Shown: positions 46,184-55,198, counted from the stretch's first letter. The stretch: DNA of 64,000 nucleotides from Bin87 sp965221295 (GCA_965221295.1 OZ244879.1:1240001-1304000), one strand, 5' to 3'. The notes: a model not told the origin generated them from the letters alone. Made by a program: numbers and translations.

Positions 46184-48202
46184 CTAGTTGTCCAGTAGCG
46201 ACCCCGGTAGGCCAAGCGACTTCAAGAAAAGCAGAGAAGCATCTCCGTAGGCACCGTCATCGATGACAATCGTCAGCCGGACCTCTTCCAGCGCGTTTCT
46301 GTAACGCCGCGAGATTCCAGCAGAGATGAGCTCCTCCTGAAATCTGTTGTAGTCCCATACCTCAACCCCATACTGGCTGAACCTACCCTCCTGGTCTGTC
46401 AAGTCTGCCATTGAAATGAACCTACCCACAACATCTTTGATCCCGGCTTGCAAGCCAAGGCTTTCCGCCAATTTCGGTAGGGCTTCCTTAACTTTGCCGA
46501 CTGTCTCGCTGAACCTTTTGATATTGGATTCCAGCTCTTTGTCGGTGACTGAACCACCCTTCGCCTCAACCACAATAGCCACTCCGGTCTTGGGGAACAC
46601 GCCGACAACGTCCAGTTCTCTATTGTCCCATTCTTTACGTTGGTGCGAAGTCCTCACAGGATGGCATCCTTGCCGAACGAGTAGCAGTGCAGCCAGCAAT
46701 TCAGGAACAATGCCCTTCAAGTCCCTGTTGATCTCGTCGAGCGCTTTAGCCTGTGCGCGGAGGGCTTGAAAGGCCGGCGGATTGCACAGGTCAAGAAAGT
46801 CCTCGGCGCTGACGCCATTAAAGTCCTGCAGGTCAATGCGGTCGTTGAATTCTGCCAGGACGCTCTTGGTGCCATCTTCAGATTGGACAGCCTCGCCGTC
46901 TGGCACGCCAGTACCATATATTTTGTAGAACACCCACCACTTCGGCGCGTTGCTGCGAGAACCGTACGCCGGAGTTTGGACCGCCAATGAAAAATCAATA
47001 TATGAGCCCAGGTCCCAACTGGATTGCTCGTCAATGTCGGAATGATTGACGCGGACCACTTTCACTCGCCCGGAAGGAGCGGTGTTTGCCATCATTCCGG
47101 CCACCAGATCCCTGAAATCCAACCAACCGAGTGGAGAATCCTCGGACACTACGATCTTCTCCACATCCCCGAAAAGTCTCGTCAATCGCTCTAATTCTGA
47201 AATCTCTTTCATGGACTCCTCCTGAAAGCTGGTGAAATCACAGTCGAGCTGAAGCGTTGACGCTTTAAGTCCGAAGTGAAGGCTTGGGTATTGGTTGCTG
47301 ATACCGCATTGGGCAAATGGCCGCTTTACCGCTGCAGTAACCGATTCTGCCACGTTGATTTCCTGATCAACAAATTGCTGGAACGTGTCGTTGGCGTCAG
47401 TTCCTACGCCTTCCCCCAAGCCCAGCCTATGCAGCGACAAGGAAATAGCCGCAAGCAGGCCAAGGCCCCAATTGGGGACCTCTCTGCGGTTGCCAACGCC
47501 AACGGGAGATCGCAAGGTTCGGATGTTATCGATGGAGCGGTCGCCCCACATGTCGTACAGTTCCTCGGAAACCATTGATGTTCCAGTTTCGTTCCCCCAG
47601 ACAAAGGAAAAAGCCTCTGACGTCCTTGATGCACGAGCGTGCAGGTCATCGTCCAAGGACTCGCCTGCCCTCAACTCCATCGCCCTTTCGGTAGAAATCG
47701 GGGCAATGTCCGAGCGGAACATGCTGACCGGACACGAAAGGCCGACGGTCAGCAGCGAGTTGGCCACGTCCAGCACTTGCCCATAGGCATGGTCCGCCTC
47801 TTCCAGAGAATCGCCAGACTCCCGAAGGGCCGACAAGATGGATTGGATGCCTTCAAGCGTCTTGGCTAGGTCCGAATTTGGGGTGTCAATGGACGCTTGC
47901 CAATTGGCGTTCGTCCATCTCCCCCATCCCAGCCATTGAGACGGACCATCGTCAGGTCCGAAACCAACAAAATCTGGAGAGGCTATCAGCCCTTCAAAGA
48001 TGCTGTACACGCCGGTGGCGATCATTAGCTTGAAGCCGTTGCGGATTTGACGTTCTTCATTCTTGGATCGCTTCTGCGAATGGATGATGCCCTCAAGCTC
48101 TTCCCTGGCTTGGGGTTCGCAAAGGCGCTTAAGCAGCATGACGTGAGCGAAGAACTCCAGTCGTCTCCTTTCTTCAGCCCTTTCTTCAACCGTAGAATTC
48201 AA
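46184..48202 (-). CDS. Uncharacterised large protein with C-terminal PD-(D/E)XK nuclease-like domain
   Basis: A TTG at 48202 is chosen as start because GGAGG lies eight bases before it; the frame continues to an ATG at 48271. The 672-residue product is mostly unrecognised. Near residues 525-550, NRELDVVGVFPKTG then VAIVVEAKGG gives the Glu-x-Asp...Glu-x-Lys spacing of restriction-endonuclease-like folds, preceded by the helix LLAALLLVRQGCHPV. The N-terminal half has helical charged segments (ERAEERRRLEFFAHVMLLKR, HSQKRSKNEERQIRNGFKLM). It is divergent from an XRE-ImmA/IrrE gene across about 180 bases. A defence nuclease or toxin is plausible, but no family name can be given. Catalysis is inferred from the motif alone. 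Confidence 0.8.
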   Translation of the reverse strand: MNSTVEERAEERRRLEFFAHVMLLKRLCEPQAREELEGIIHSQKRSKNEERQIRNGFKLMIATGVYSIFEGLIASPDFVGFGPDDGPSQWLGWGRWTNANWQASIDTPNSDLAKTLEGIQSILSALRESGDSLEEADHAYGQVLDVANSLLTVGLSCPVSMFRSDIAPISTERAMELRAGESLDDDLHARASRTSEAFSFVWGNETGTSMVSEELYDMWGDRSIDNIRTLRSPVGVGNRREVPNWGLGLLAAISLSLHRLGLGEGVGTDANDTFQQFVDQEINVAESVTAAVKRPFAQCGISNQYPSLHFGLKASTLQLDCDFTSFQEESMKEISELERLTRLFGDVEKIVVSEDSPLGWLDFRDLVAGMMANTAPSGRVKVVRVNHSDIDEQSSWDLGSYIDFSLAVQTPAYGSRSNAPKWWVFYKIYGTGVPDGEAVQSEDGTKSVLAEFNDRIDLQDFNGVSAEDFLDLCNPPAFQALRAQAKALDEINRDLKGIVPELLAALLLVRQGCHPVRTSHQRKEWDNRELDVVGVFPKTGVAIVVEAKGGSVTDKELESNIKRFSETVGKVKEALPKLAESLGLQAGIKDVVGRFISMADLTDQEGRFSQYGVEVWDYNRFQEELISAGISRRYRNALEEVRLTIVIDDGAYGDASLLFLKSLGLPGSLLDN

Positions 48203-48328
48203 AGTAGCAACCTCCGGGAATGGGACGTTGCCCGGACATCCGACCACAATCATCAAGTATAGCAGCTTCATGGTTGAGCGCCTTATGGCTCCCGACGGGT
48301 GGCCTGTGGCCTACCCAAAGGCCGTGTG

Positions 48329-48367
48329 AGTTTACAGCGTGTTCTATTCTGCCATATCACGTAAACT
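48329..48367. promoter_or_regulatory. Inverted repeat between divergent nuclease-like and XRE genes
   Basis: AGTTTAC (48329-48335) and GTAAACT (48361-48367) form a perfect 7-base inverted repeat with a 25-base spacer that ends just before the GGAGG of the XRE gene. XRE regulators often bind such sites next to their own gene. Binding here is inference. Confidence 0.35.
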
Positions 48368-48382
48368 GGAGGGGGCGCCGCC

Positions 48383-49435
48383 ATGTTCAGCGAACGACTC
48401 AAGCTCGCCCGGAAACACTACGGCCTGTCGCTGCGGGCCTTGGCGGCCCGGCTGGACGAGATGGTCTCGGCGCAGGCTATCGGCAAGTACGAGCGCGGGG
48501 AAATGATGCCCAGTTCGCAGGTCGTGATTGCATTGGCCAAAGCCCTGAATGTTTCGGTGAGCTACCTCCTCAGCCCATCGGTGATTTCGCTCGAGGCCGT
48601 CGAATTCCGGAAGAAGGCAGCCACGAAAGCAAGGGATCAAGCCATGGTGGAGGCGGCGGTCCTGGACTGCGTGGACCGTTACCTACAGGTCGAGCAGCTT
48701 CTGGGCGTGGAACCCGGTGATTGGGACCGGCCTCCCAACGCCCCGTACACCGCGAGCGACATGGATGATGCCGAGGCAGCGGCATATGCGGTACGCGGCG
48801 ATTGGGACCTTGGTAGCGGGCCCATCGCGAATTTTACCGAACTGCTCGAAGAACGAGGGGTCAAGGTACTCAAGCTCGACCTTCCCGAATCCGTGGACGG
48901 CTTTACCTGCTTCGTCCGCGATTCCGACGGCAGGAAGTTGCCGGTGGTGGTCTGCTCCACGGCCAAGTCGGTTGAGCGTCAGAGGTTCACTCTTGCCCAC
49001 GAACTTGGCCACATGGTGATGGACGTGTCCGCTGGCGTCGACGAAGAGAAGGCGTGCCACCGCTTCGCTGGCGCGTTGCTGGCGCCGCGAGAGGAACTGA
49101 CCAGAGAGGTCGGGAATAGCCGTCGCCATCTCGGATTCGGAGAAATCGTCGAACTCAAAAACCTGTTTGGCATCAGGGCGGCGGCGCTGGTGGTGCGAAT
49201 GCGGGACCTGGACATCATCGGCAACACTGCTGTCCAGCAGATTTTCAGCGGGATAGGGCGCAGTTGGCGCAAACAGGAGCCTTGCCCGCTGAACCGGGAT
49301 GAGGTCCCACGGCGTTTTCGCCGGCTTTGCCTGTGGGCGCTGGCAGAGGATGTCATTTCAGAATCCAAAGCGGCTGAACTGCTCAATTTGCCGGTGAGTG
49401 AAATTGAGCGCGCCATGGCCGGCGCCGCCAGTTAA
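48383..49435 (+). CDS. XRE-family regulator fused to ImmA/IrrE-type metallopeptidase
   Basis: The 350-residue protein starts with an XRE helix-turn-helix (MFSERLKLARKHYGLSLRAL; SAQAIGKYERGEMMPSSQVV) over residues 1-66. The ImmA/IrrE domain follows, with the zinc motif HELGH at 206-210 in QRFTLAHELGHMVMD and the supporting helix EKACHRFAGALLAP. Such proteins cleave or sense a repressor or toxin, as ImmA does with ImmR, and are often paired with a PIN-domain toxin. Here the following PIN gene is cut short. GGAGG lies ten bases before the ATG, and an inverted repeat covers the upstream region. It could alternatively regulate the divergent nuclease-like gene. Confidence 0.9.
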   Translation: MFSERLKLARKHYGLSLRALAARLDEMVSAQAIGKYERGEMMPSSQVVIALAKALNVSVSYLLSPSVISLEAVEFRKKAATKARDQAMVEAAVLDCVDRYLQVEQLLGVEPGDWDRPPNAPYTASDMDDAEAAAYAVRGDWDLGSGPIANFTELLEERGVKVLKLDLPESVDGFTCFVRDSDGRKLPVVVCSTAKSVERQRFTLAHELGHMVMDVSAGVDEEKACHRFAGALLAPREELTREVGNSRRHLGFGEIVELKNLFGIRAAALVVRMRDLDIIGNTAVQQIFSGIGRSWRKQEPCPLNRDEVPRRFRRLCLWALAEDVISESKAAELLNLPVSEIERAMAGAAS

Positions 49436-49441
49436 TGCCTG

Positions 49442-49555
49442 ATGCAAGTCCTGGTAAGCGACAGCTCAGTCCTGATCGAACTCGCCAAGCGAGGCATCTT
49501 GGACAGGATGTTCCAGCTACGGCTTCGGTTCGCTGTACCAGACATCCTCTTCTAG
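49442..49555 (+). pseudogene. Truncated PIN-domain toxin
   Basis: Six bases after the XRE-ImmA/IrrE stop, the frame from ATG 49442 reads MQVLVSDSSVLIELAKRGIL and continues to VPDILF and stop, 37 residues. The Asp-Ser-Ser-Val-Leu-Ile start is that of PIN nucleases of this pairing, which normally have 150 or more residues. The rest of the gene, with the remaining acidic residues, is absent, so the toxin is dead. Confidence 0.75.
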
Positions 49556-49660
49556 TAGGAACTCATGCGCCGACGGCCACTCCCACCACGCCGCCCACCG
49601 CCACGCCAATACCCCATTATGGCAACACGCCTCACTAACCCAGCTACGGAACCTGCCGTG

Positions 49661-50023
49661 ATGACCGCCCACACCAAGCCGAAGCAAACATTGGTAGGCG
49701 TCGAACTCATCCGATTGCTGACCTCCGAGGGCGACCGTATCTTCACCATCAAACGGGCCCGCGAGTTGGCGCCCCGGGTCGGGCTGAGAGACTCCTATCT
49801 GCGGGAGGCGCTCTACCACCTTCGACAGAATGGATAAATAGTCTCCCTTCGCCGGGGCCTATATGCCCTTTGCCCGACGATTCCAGGCGCGGCGGCGGCG
49901 CACGAGTACGAAATCGCCATGTTTCTGGTTTCGCCTGCCGCCATCTCTCATTGGTCGGCTTTGAGCTATCACGGTCTCACCGAGCAACCGCCCAGGACTG
50001 TCTTCGTATCGACCACCACGTAG
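49661..50023 (+). pseudogene. AbiEi-type antitoxin/regulator with internal stop
   Basis: One frame encodes LVGVELIRLLTSEGDRIFTI, VGLRDSYLREALYHLRQNG, a TAA at 49835, then IVSLRRGLYALCPTIPGAAA and FLVSPAAISHWSALSYHGL before a TAG at 50021. This is the winged-helix start and second domain of type IV AbiEi antitoxins, in which a Trp would be expected where the TAA now stands. The C-terminal half is missing. No AbiEii toxin follows. Confidence 0.7.
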
Positions 50024-50050
50024 GCTTCTGTTCCCCGCGCTAGGCGAGAC

Positions 50051-50290
50051 GATGCTAACCGCAATCTCCTGCAGAGGATCACCGTTCGACCCGAAGTCTT
50101 CGCCGGCAAGCCGTTGGTCCGGGACATGCGCATATCCGTGGAGCTGATCCCGAGCCTGCTCAGCCAAGGAGTTGCGCAAGAGGAACTGCCGTTAGACTAC
50201 CCAGGCCTTGGATCAGAGGACATTCGGGCGTGCATCGCCTACGAGGTAAACGCCAACGCTTCATCCGGCGGACGGGATTTGGCTGATTAG
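50051..50290 (+). pseudogene. DUF433-family antitoxin fragment without a start codon
   Basis: In the same frame as the AbiEi relic and after its TAG, the DNA reads LLQRITVRPEVFAGKPLVRD, MRISVELIPSLLSQGVAQEE and YPGLGSEDIRACIAYEV, which covers the whole DUF433 domain normally found in antitoxins of PIN-type modules. No ATG, GTG or TTG lies between the TAG and the domain, so it is probably not translated on its own. The usual adjacent toxin gene is absent. Confidence 0.65.
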
Positions 50291-50423
50291 CTGACAGCGA
50301 TATACCGACATGCACTCGCCTCAAGTGGGCCACCTCTCGGTCGGCCGATGCCGGCAGGACCGGCCACCAAATCGCGGTTATTCTCAGAAACAAGGTAAAG
50401 AGATCGCCTTGAGCCGTGTGGAA

Positions 50424-50448
50424 ATTCCAGAATAGTGTACACTGGAAT
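50424..50448 (+). promoter_or_regulatory. Probable operator of the VapBC-like operon
   Basis: ATTCCAG (50424-50430) and CTGGAAT (50442-50448) form a perfect 7-base inverted repeat, and between them lies the palindrome AGTGTACACT (50434-50443). It is 30 bases before the antitoxin ATG, where toxin-antitoxin complexes usually bind to repress their own operon. Confidence 0.6.
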
Positions 50449-50478
50449 GGTGTGCTACAACCTTTACAGGAAGCTGGC

Positions 50479-50706
50479 ATGAGAAACATAACCCTGAGCG
50501 CTGACGAGGCCTTGATTGACGCCGCCAGGCGCCGTGCTGCTTCGGAGAACACCACCCTCAATGCTGTCTTCCGCCAATGGCTGACGGACTACGTGGACCG
50601 CAAGGGTCAGGCAGAACAGGCTATGGCGACCATTGACGCCTTGGCTCAGGTGATCAACACCGGCGGGCGCAAGTTCACTAGGGAAGAGATGAGTGAGCGC
50701 CGATGA
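50479..50706 (+). CDS. Antitoxin of VapBC-like module
   Basis: From ATG 50479 (AGGAAG seven bases upstream) the product has 75 residues. It starts MRNITLSADEALIDAARRRA followed by ASENTTLNAVFRQWLTDYV, the strand-helix-helix order of ribbon-helix-helix antitoxins, and ends with a Lys/Glu-rich toxin-binding tail (GGRKFTREEMSERR). It precedes and overlaps the PIN toxin gene by 14 bases. It should bind the operator at 50424-50448 and neutralise the toxin. Confidence 0.82.
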   Translation: MRNITLSADEALIDAARRRAASENTTLNAVFRQWLTDYVDRKGQAEQAMATIDALAQVINTGGRKFTREEMSERR

Positions 50707-51157
50707 TTTCCTGGACTCCAACGTCCTGGTCTATTCGGTGGATTTGCGATTTCCAGCAAAGCGGGCGCAGGCCAAGGAACTGATTGACCGTAGCATAACC
50801 GATAATTCCGGTTGCATCAGCTACCAGGTCATCCAGGAGACTTTGAATGTTCTGTCCGGCAAGCTCGGCGTGCCAGGGGAGCAGATCCGCGAGCTGCTGG
50901 ACGATGCGCTGCTCCCCCTCTGGACAGTGAATCCCACTGCTAGCTTGTATCGCAGCGCCCTGTCCCTTCGGGGGCGGCGTGGGTTTTCCTTCTACGATTC
51001 CCTGATCGCCGCCGCCGCATTAGAAGAAGGCTGCCAACGCCTGTACAGCGAGGATCTTCAGCACGGCCAGCAGATTCAGGGCCTCACCATCCTGAACCTT
51101 TTTCAGGGGCCAAAATTGGAGCAAATGAAGGCATCTACCAGGATTGACGCGACTTAG
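50693..51157 (+). CDS. vapC: VapC-like PIN-domain ribonuclease toxin
   Basis: The 154-residue protein starts at GTG 50693 inside the antitoxin gene. PIN-domain acidic residues are visible: Asp8 in DDFLDSNVLVYSVD, Glu in ISYQVIQETLNVL, Asp in GFSFYDSLIAAAAL, and Asp in LYSEDLQHGQQI. Such enzymes cleave specific RNAs when freed from the antitoxin. This is the only intact toxin-antitoxin pair in this accessory stretch, and it has its own operator. Target RNA is unknown. Confidence 0.88.
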   Translation: MSADDFLDSNVLVYSVDLRFPAKRAQAKELIDRSITDNSGCISYQVIQETLNVLSGKLGVPGEQIRELLDDALLPLWTVNPTASLYRSALSLRGRRGFSFYDSLIAAAALEEGCQRLYSEDLQHGQQIQGLTILNLFQGPKLEQMKASTRIDAT

Positions 51158-51363
51158 AGCAACCGAAAATCAAGGCCTGCGAAATTGACAGCGGACGCGC
51201 CGTTGCTTGTCCAACTGTCTGACACATCCCAAGCTGCCTGCAAGCGTTCAACTAATGTGAGCATTGCGACACTAGCCATCAAGCCACGATACAAGCAAAC
51301 AAATCGCGCCCCAATTCGTACTCCAGCCAACTGCAGAATAGGCGTAATCCACTCAATAGCGCA

Positions 51364-51402
51364 AACAAAAACGGCGCTGGCGACCAGAATGTCGCCAGCG
51401 CC
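51364..51402 (-). terminator. Rho-independent terminator after the LRR-mosaic gene
   Basis: GGCGCTGGCGAC (51373-51384) and GTCGCCAGCGCC (51391-51402) form a perfect 12-base-pair stem with a six-base loop. On the minus strand it is followed by GTTTTTGTTTGC. It lies about 30 bases after the stop at 51434. Confidence 0.9.
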
Positions 51403-51433
51403 CATCAAGTCCCAAAACTGGGAGCGCGAACCC

Positions 51434-54400
51434 CTAGGGAACGTCGATCTTGGTCCAGCGACGCACCCGCTCCGTGCCGTCCTCGTTCCATAGCTGCACG
51501 TACATGCAGTACGAATGATGCCGCGGCGCGTCGGCGTAAGGTATGGTCACCTTCACCACCCCGTCATCCGCATCCGACCCCCGCTCGGTGTCAGCCGGCA
51601 GGATGGGACCGTAGCCGTACGACGGGTTGTGGCAATTATTGCCGTGCTCATCCTTGAAACGCTTCCAGAAACCGTCAATGCGGCTGAACTCCGCGTCCCC
51701 TGGCGTTAGCGTCAACTGTAGCGCAACGCCGTCGGCGCCGACGGTGCGGCTGCCCGTGAAGCTGAAGGACTCAACCGGCGTTGGCGCCGGCATCCGCACG
51801 TTCTTCCAACGCTGGCTGCTCTTGTAGCCGTGCCCCTCCGTGTTCAGGAAGTTCACGTCCACGCACACGCTCTTATGCGCGTCAAACGCGCGGTCCGACT
51901 CGCGGTCGATCACCAGCGTGTAAAGCCCATTGTCGTCCACCGACAACGCGGCGCGCCCGTCGGAACGGCCCAGCAGCACGTTGTTGGTCCCAAACCAATC
52001 GTGGCACACGTTGCCCACCCGGGCGATGCGGTAGTGCACCGCAGCCATGGCCGCCGTACTGCCTTCCGGCGCTCGGAATTGTAGCGTCAGCTTGGTGCGC
52101 GAGATCTCAGGATCGCCAACCTTCACCGGCTTGCCGTTGACTGAGTCGGAGGGACGCTGGCGGCCGATTTCCCACGGCGTCGCGACGCCATCGTGGTTGG
52201 CGTCCACCACCAACGCCGAGTACGTGTCCTTGTCGCCAAGATGCCAGAGCTCGCGGTCCCAGTTGGCGAAGAACCTCGGATCTGACGCCTGTGGCAGGCG
52301 CATCTCTTCATCCTTCAGATGCTTACCGCCGTACTTCTCGTCATACTCATGGCCGACGAAGTAGCTGTCCGTGACAACACCACCCTGCTGACCGGTGAGC
52401 GGCCCGTGATAGGTCTTGTCCCGCTTGGTCTGACCCAGCGAGAAACTCCGCTCGATGGTTCCGAAGTTGCGACCCACCAGCGCTCCCTTCTTCCAGCCCT
52501 TTCGCTTCACGATCACCAGGCCATCTGCCCAAGAGTCCCTGACGATGCCGCCAGGATGATTGAAGCCAACCAGGCCGCCGCCGGATTTCTTGCTGTTGAT
52601 ATCATCGCAGTTGGACCAGGAGCGTTCCACGATACCTTCGTTGCCGCCCACCAGACCGCCGGACACGTTGCGCCCGCTAATCTGGCAGATGTCACCCCAG
52701 ATGTAGGACAGACCTGATTCGCGGACGATGCCGCGGTTGAAGCCAACCAATGCGCCGGCGCTATTCTGACGGTTGTCTTCGTTGTTGCCACCGTAGGACT
52801 CCACGTCGGCGCTGTAGATGTACACCCCCTCGATGATCGAGCGGCCCGTCGTTTCACCGAAGAGACCCGTGTTCTTGCCAGTCGAGCTGAGCGCGTTGAG
52901 ATGCGAAACGGTGTAACCGTTGCCTCTAAATGTGGCGTCCCACTTGCCGGATTCCAGATTGCCAATGGGGTCCCAGAGTTCCTGGTTCAGGTTGATGTCG
53001 CTGACCAGCTCGTAACCGTGGCAACCATCAGTCACGCAAGAACGCGCCCTTTCGTGAATCGGAAAGGCGGCGTCGTAAGCGTCATTATCGCTATCGTGAT
53101 CAACGACGCCGTCGCCGTTGAGGTCATAACGCATGGCATCCAGCTGCGCCTTGTTGTGAACTTCGATCAGGCCATCATCGTCACGGTCATGGCAATCAGG
53201 GAAACTCTCAGGGTCGCCCCAGCGTATGCCCCTGATCCAATCCAGGATGCGCTCGGTCTCCGCCTCGGACACGCACAGCGCGTTACCCCGCAGATCCAGC
53301 GTCCTGAGGTTTCCCAATTTGGTGAGTTCCAGAGGAACCGACCCAGTCAGGCTGTTGTCCTTGAGCCGCAGGGTCCGCAGCTTGTCCAGATCGCCCAGCG
53401 CCGCCGGTATCCCGCCCGACAGGTCGTTCCCGCCAAAATCGAGATGCTGCATATTGGCGGCATTCGCCAATTCCTCCGGTATGTCGCCCGTGAGCTGATT
53501 GTTGGCAAAATGCAGGCTGGCCAGATGCTGAGAACCGCCCAGGCTGGCTGGAATCTCCCCTGAAAGATCGTTGTCATCCAGATCAATTGACCACAGGTGC
53601 GGCAGGTCAGCCAATCCTGATGGGATGGACCCCGTCAACTGATTCTCGGAAAGGTCCATCGTCGACAGCAGGTCCATGTCCGCAAGCTCCGCCGGCAACG
53701 CGCCGGAGAACTTGTTGCGCGAGAGCTGCAGGAACGACAGCAGGTCCAGATTCTCCAGCGACCGCGGCAACTCACCCGACAGGTTGTTGCCCGCCAGGTT
53801 GAGATACTTCACCGCCGTCAGATCCCCAATCTCAGTCGGCAACGCGCCGGTCAGGTTGTTGTCCTGCAGGTAGATGTGCGTCACCCGTCCGTTCTGGACC
53901 GTGAGACCCTCCCACAGATTGGAAAGCGGCTTATCAAAATCCCAGCCGGATTGGTTGGTCCAATTGGGACCGCCGGTGGCGTCATAGATCTTCTTGAGCG
54001 CTTCCTGATCCTCAGACAATGTGCCTGGCGCGGCGTCGATGGAAATCGAATCGCTCCTGCCCGTGTAGTTCACGGCGCGGAACTCGAAGGTGTAGACGTG
54101 ACCGCCCTGGATGCCTTCCCGCACCGTGTGCGAAGTGGTCCCAGGCCGTGTGTTCCTGACGAACTGCCAAGCGTTGAACTCGGTCCCTGGGTCCAACCAC
54201 TGCGGGTGTCGCCGCCATCGCGTCTCCCAACCGCTGACGGTGGAGTCATTGGGATCATCCCAGGACAGAATCACGCCGTTGCCATCTGTCGTGGAAGCGT
54301 AGTCCAAGCCGGTGGGCGTGGCTGGCGCTACACAATCCGGCAGCGCGGCCGGCGAACCGTCAACCTCCTTGTACCAATCAAGCATCGCCTGATCTGACGA

Positions 54401-55198
54401 CGCGATGCAGAAGTGACTTCCCGACACATCAAACAAGTCGAGTTCCAGGTTGGTCCAAGAAGCTGGGAATGGACCGCCCAGATACGTATCGTACAGAGAG
54501 ATGCCAAGCAATACTCCGCCGTCGCCGCCCAATTGGCCCAATTCGGAAGGAACCATGCCGCTCAGGTCCGTCTCCGCAAGGGACAAAAACCTGAGGTTCT
54601 TCAAGCGATCGAAGGTCTTGGGAATGCCCCCAGTCAACGGGTTGCCTCCGATGTAAAGGGAACCAAGAGCCGTAGCGTTGCCCAAATTCGACGGGATCGA
54701 CCCGCTGAAATTGTTGTCCCGCAAGTTCAGCACATCCAACCCCTTGAAATCGCCCAAGAAACCTGGGATTTCACCGGAGAGATCGTTGTCGCCAAGCCCC
54801 ACGTGCGTCAGGGCCGTGAGGTTCGCCATCGAATCCGGCAACTCGCCGGAGAGCGAATTGCTGGGCAGGTTCAGAGTCGTCAACGCCGTCAGGTCGCCAA
54901 TCTCGGTAGGCAGAGTACCCGTCAAGTTGTTGCCAACCAGGCTGAGGCGAGTGACCCGATCATTGGTGACCGTAATACCCTGCCATGACCCCACCGGATC
55001 ATCCGAACCCCACCCCGTGTTGTTATCCCAATTGTCGCCACCGGTCGACTTGTAAAACGCCATCAACGCTGCCTTGTCGCCCTCCAAAGACCCAGACTGG
55101 GCAAGTGTGGTCGCGGGAGCTCCCACCGATTGGAACGCGACGAACGACAACGCGAACAACGCGAAACTAAGGGTACCCAGCAATTTCCTGCGGTGCAT
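51434..55198 (-). CDS. Secreted LRR-FN3-LRR protein with GLUG-like C-terminus (1,254 aa)
   Basis: ATG 55198 (GGAG six bases upstream) begins a signal peptide (LLGTLSFALFALSFVAF..TTLAQSG). Two blocks of plant-type leucine-rich repeats follow, each capped by a DKAALMAFYKSTGGDNW-type segment, at about residues 38-260 and 380-640. A fibronectin-III-like domain separates them (ATPTGLDYASTTDGNG, YTFEFRAVNYTGRSD). One header (DDDGLIEVHNKAQLDAMRYD) and a GLUG array come next. The array is nearly the same as that encoded by 43006-43880 in the plus-strand paralogue. Two two-Cys domains end the protein, the last closest to the end of the giant gene at 26005 (SRIDGFWKRFKDEHGNNCH). The gene is thus a mosaic. 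A perfect terminator follows. Confidence 0.92.
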   Translation of the reverse strand: MHRRKLLGTLSFALFALSFVAFQSVGAPATTLAQSGSLEGDKAALMAFYKSTGGDNWDNNTGWGSDDPVGSWQGITVTNDRVTRLSLVGNNLTGTLPTEIGDLTALTTLNLPSNSLSGELPDSMANLTALTHVGLGDNDLSGEIPGFLGDFKGLDVLNLRDNNFSGSIPSNLGNATALGSLYIGGNPLTGGIPKTFDRLKNLRFLSLAETDLSGMVPSELGQLGGDGGVLLGISLYDTYLGGPFPASWTNLELDLFDVSGSHFCIASSDQAMLDWYKEVDGSPAALPDCVAPATPTGLDYASTTDGNGVILSWDDPNDSTVSGWETRWRRHPQWLDPGTEFNAWQFVRNTRPGTTSHTVREGIQGGHVYTFEFRAVNYTGRSDSISIDAAPGTLSEDQEALKKIYDATGGPNWTNQSGWDFDKPLSNLWEGLTVQNGRVTHIYLQDNNLTGALPTEIGDLTAVKYLNLAGNNLSGELPRSLENLDLLSFLQLSRNKFSGALPAELADMDLLSTMDLSENQLTGSIPSGLADLPHLWSIDLDDNDLSGEIPASLGGSQHLASLHFANNQLTGDIPEELANAANMQHLDFGGNDLSGGIPAALGDLDKLRTLRLKDNSLTGSVPLELTKLGNLRTLDLRGNALCVSEAETERILDWIRGIRWGDPESFPDCHDRDDDGLIEVHNKAQLDAMRYDLNGDGVVDHDSDNDAYDAAFPIHERARSCVTDGCHGYELVSDINLNQELWDPIGNLESGKWDATFRGNGYTVSHLNALSSTGKNTGLFGETTGRSIIEGVYIYSADVESYGGNNEDNRQNSAGALVGFNRGIVRESGLSYIWGDICQISGRNVSGGLVGGNEGIVERSWSNCDDINSKKSGGGLVGFNHPGGIVRDSWADGLVIVKRKGWKKGALVGRNFGTIERSFSLGQTKRDKTYHGPLTGQQGGVVTDSYFVGHEYDEKYGGKHLKDEEMRLPQASDPRFFANWDRELWHLGDKDTYSALVVDANHDGVATPWEIGRQRPSDSVNGKPVKVGDPEISRTKLTLQFRAPEGSTAAMAAVHYRIARVGNVCHDWFGTNNVLLGRSDGRAALSVDDNGLYTLVIDRESDRAFDAHKSVCVDVNFLNTEGHGYKSSQRWKNVRMPAPTPVESFSFTGSRTVGADGVALQLTLTPGDAEFSRIDGFWKRFKDEHGNNCHNPSYGYGPILPADTERGSDADDGVVKVTIPYADAPRHHSYCMYVQLWNEDGTERVRRWTKIDVP

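Noticed and set aside
51154..51408. 84-codon minus-strand frame with hydrophobic residues
   Set aside because: It begins inside the terminator hairpin of the LRR-mosaic gene and has no ribosome site; the hydrophobic look comes from that hairpin and its T-run.
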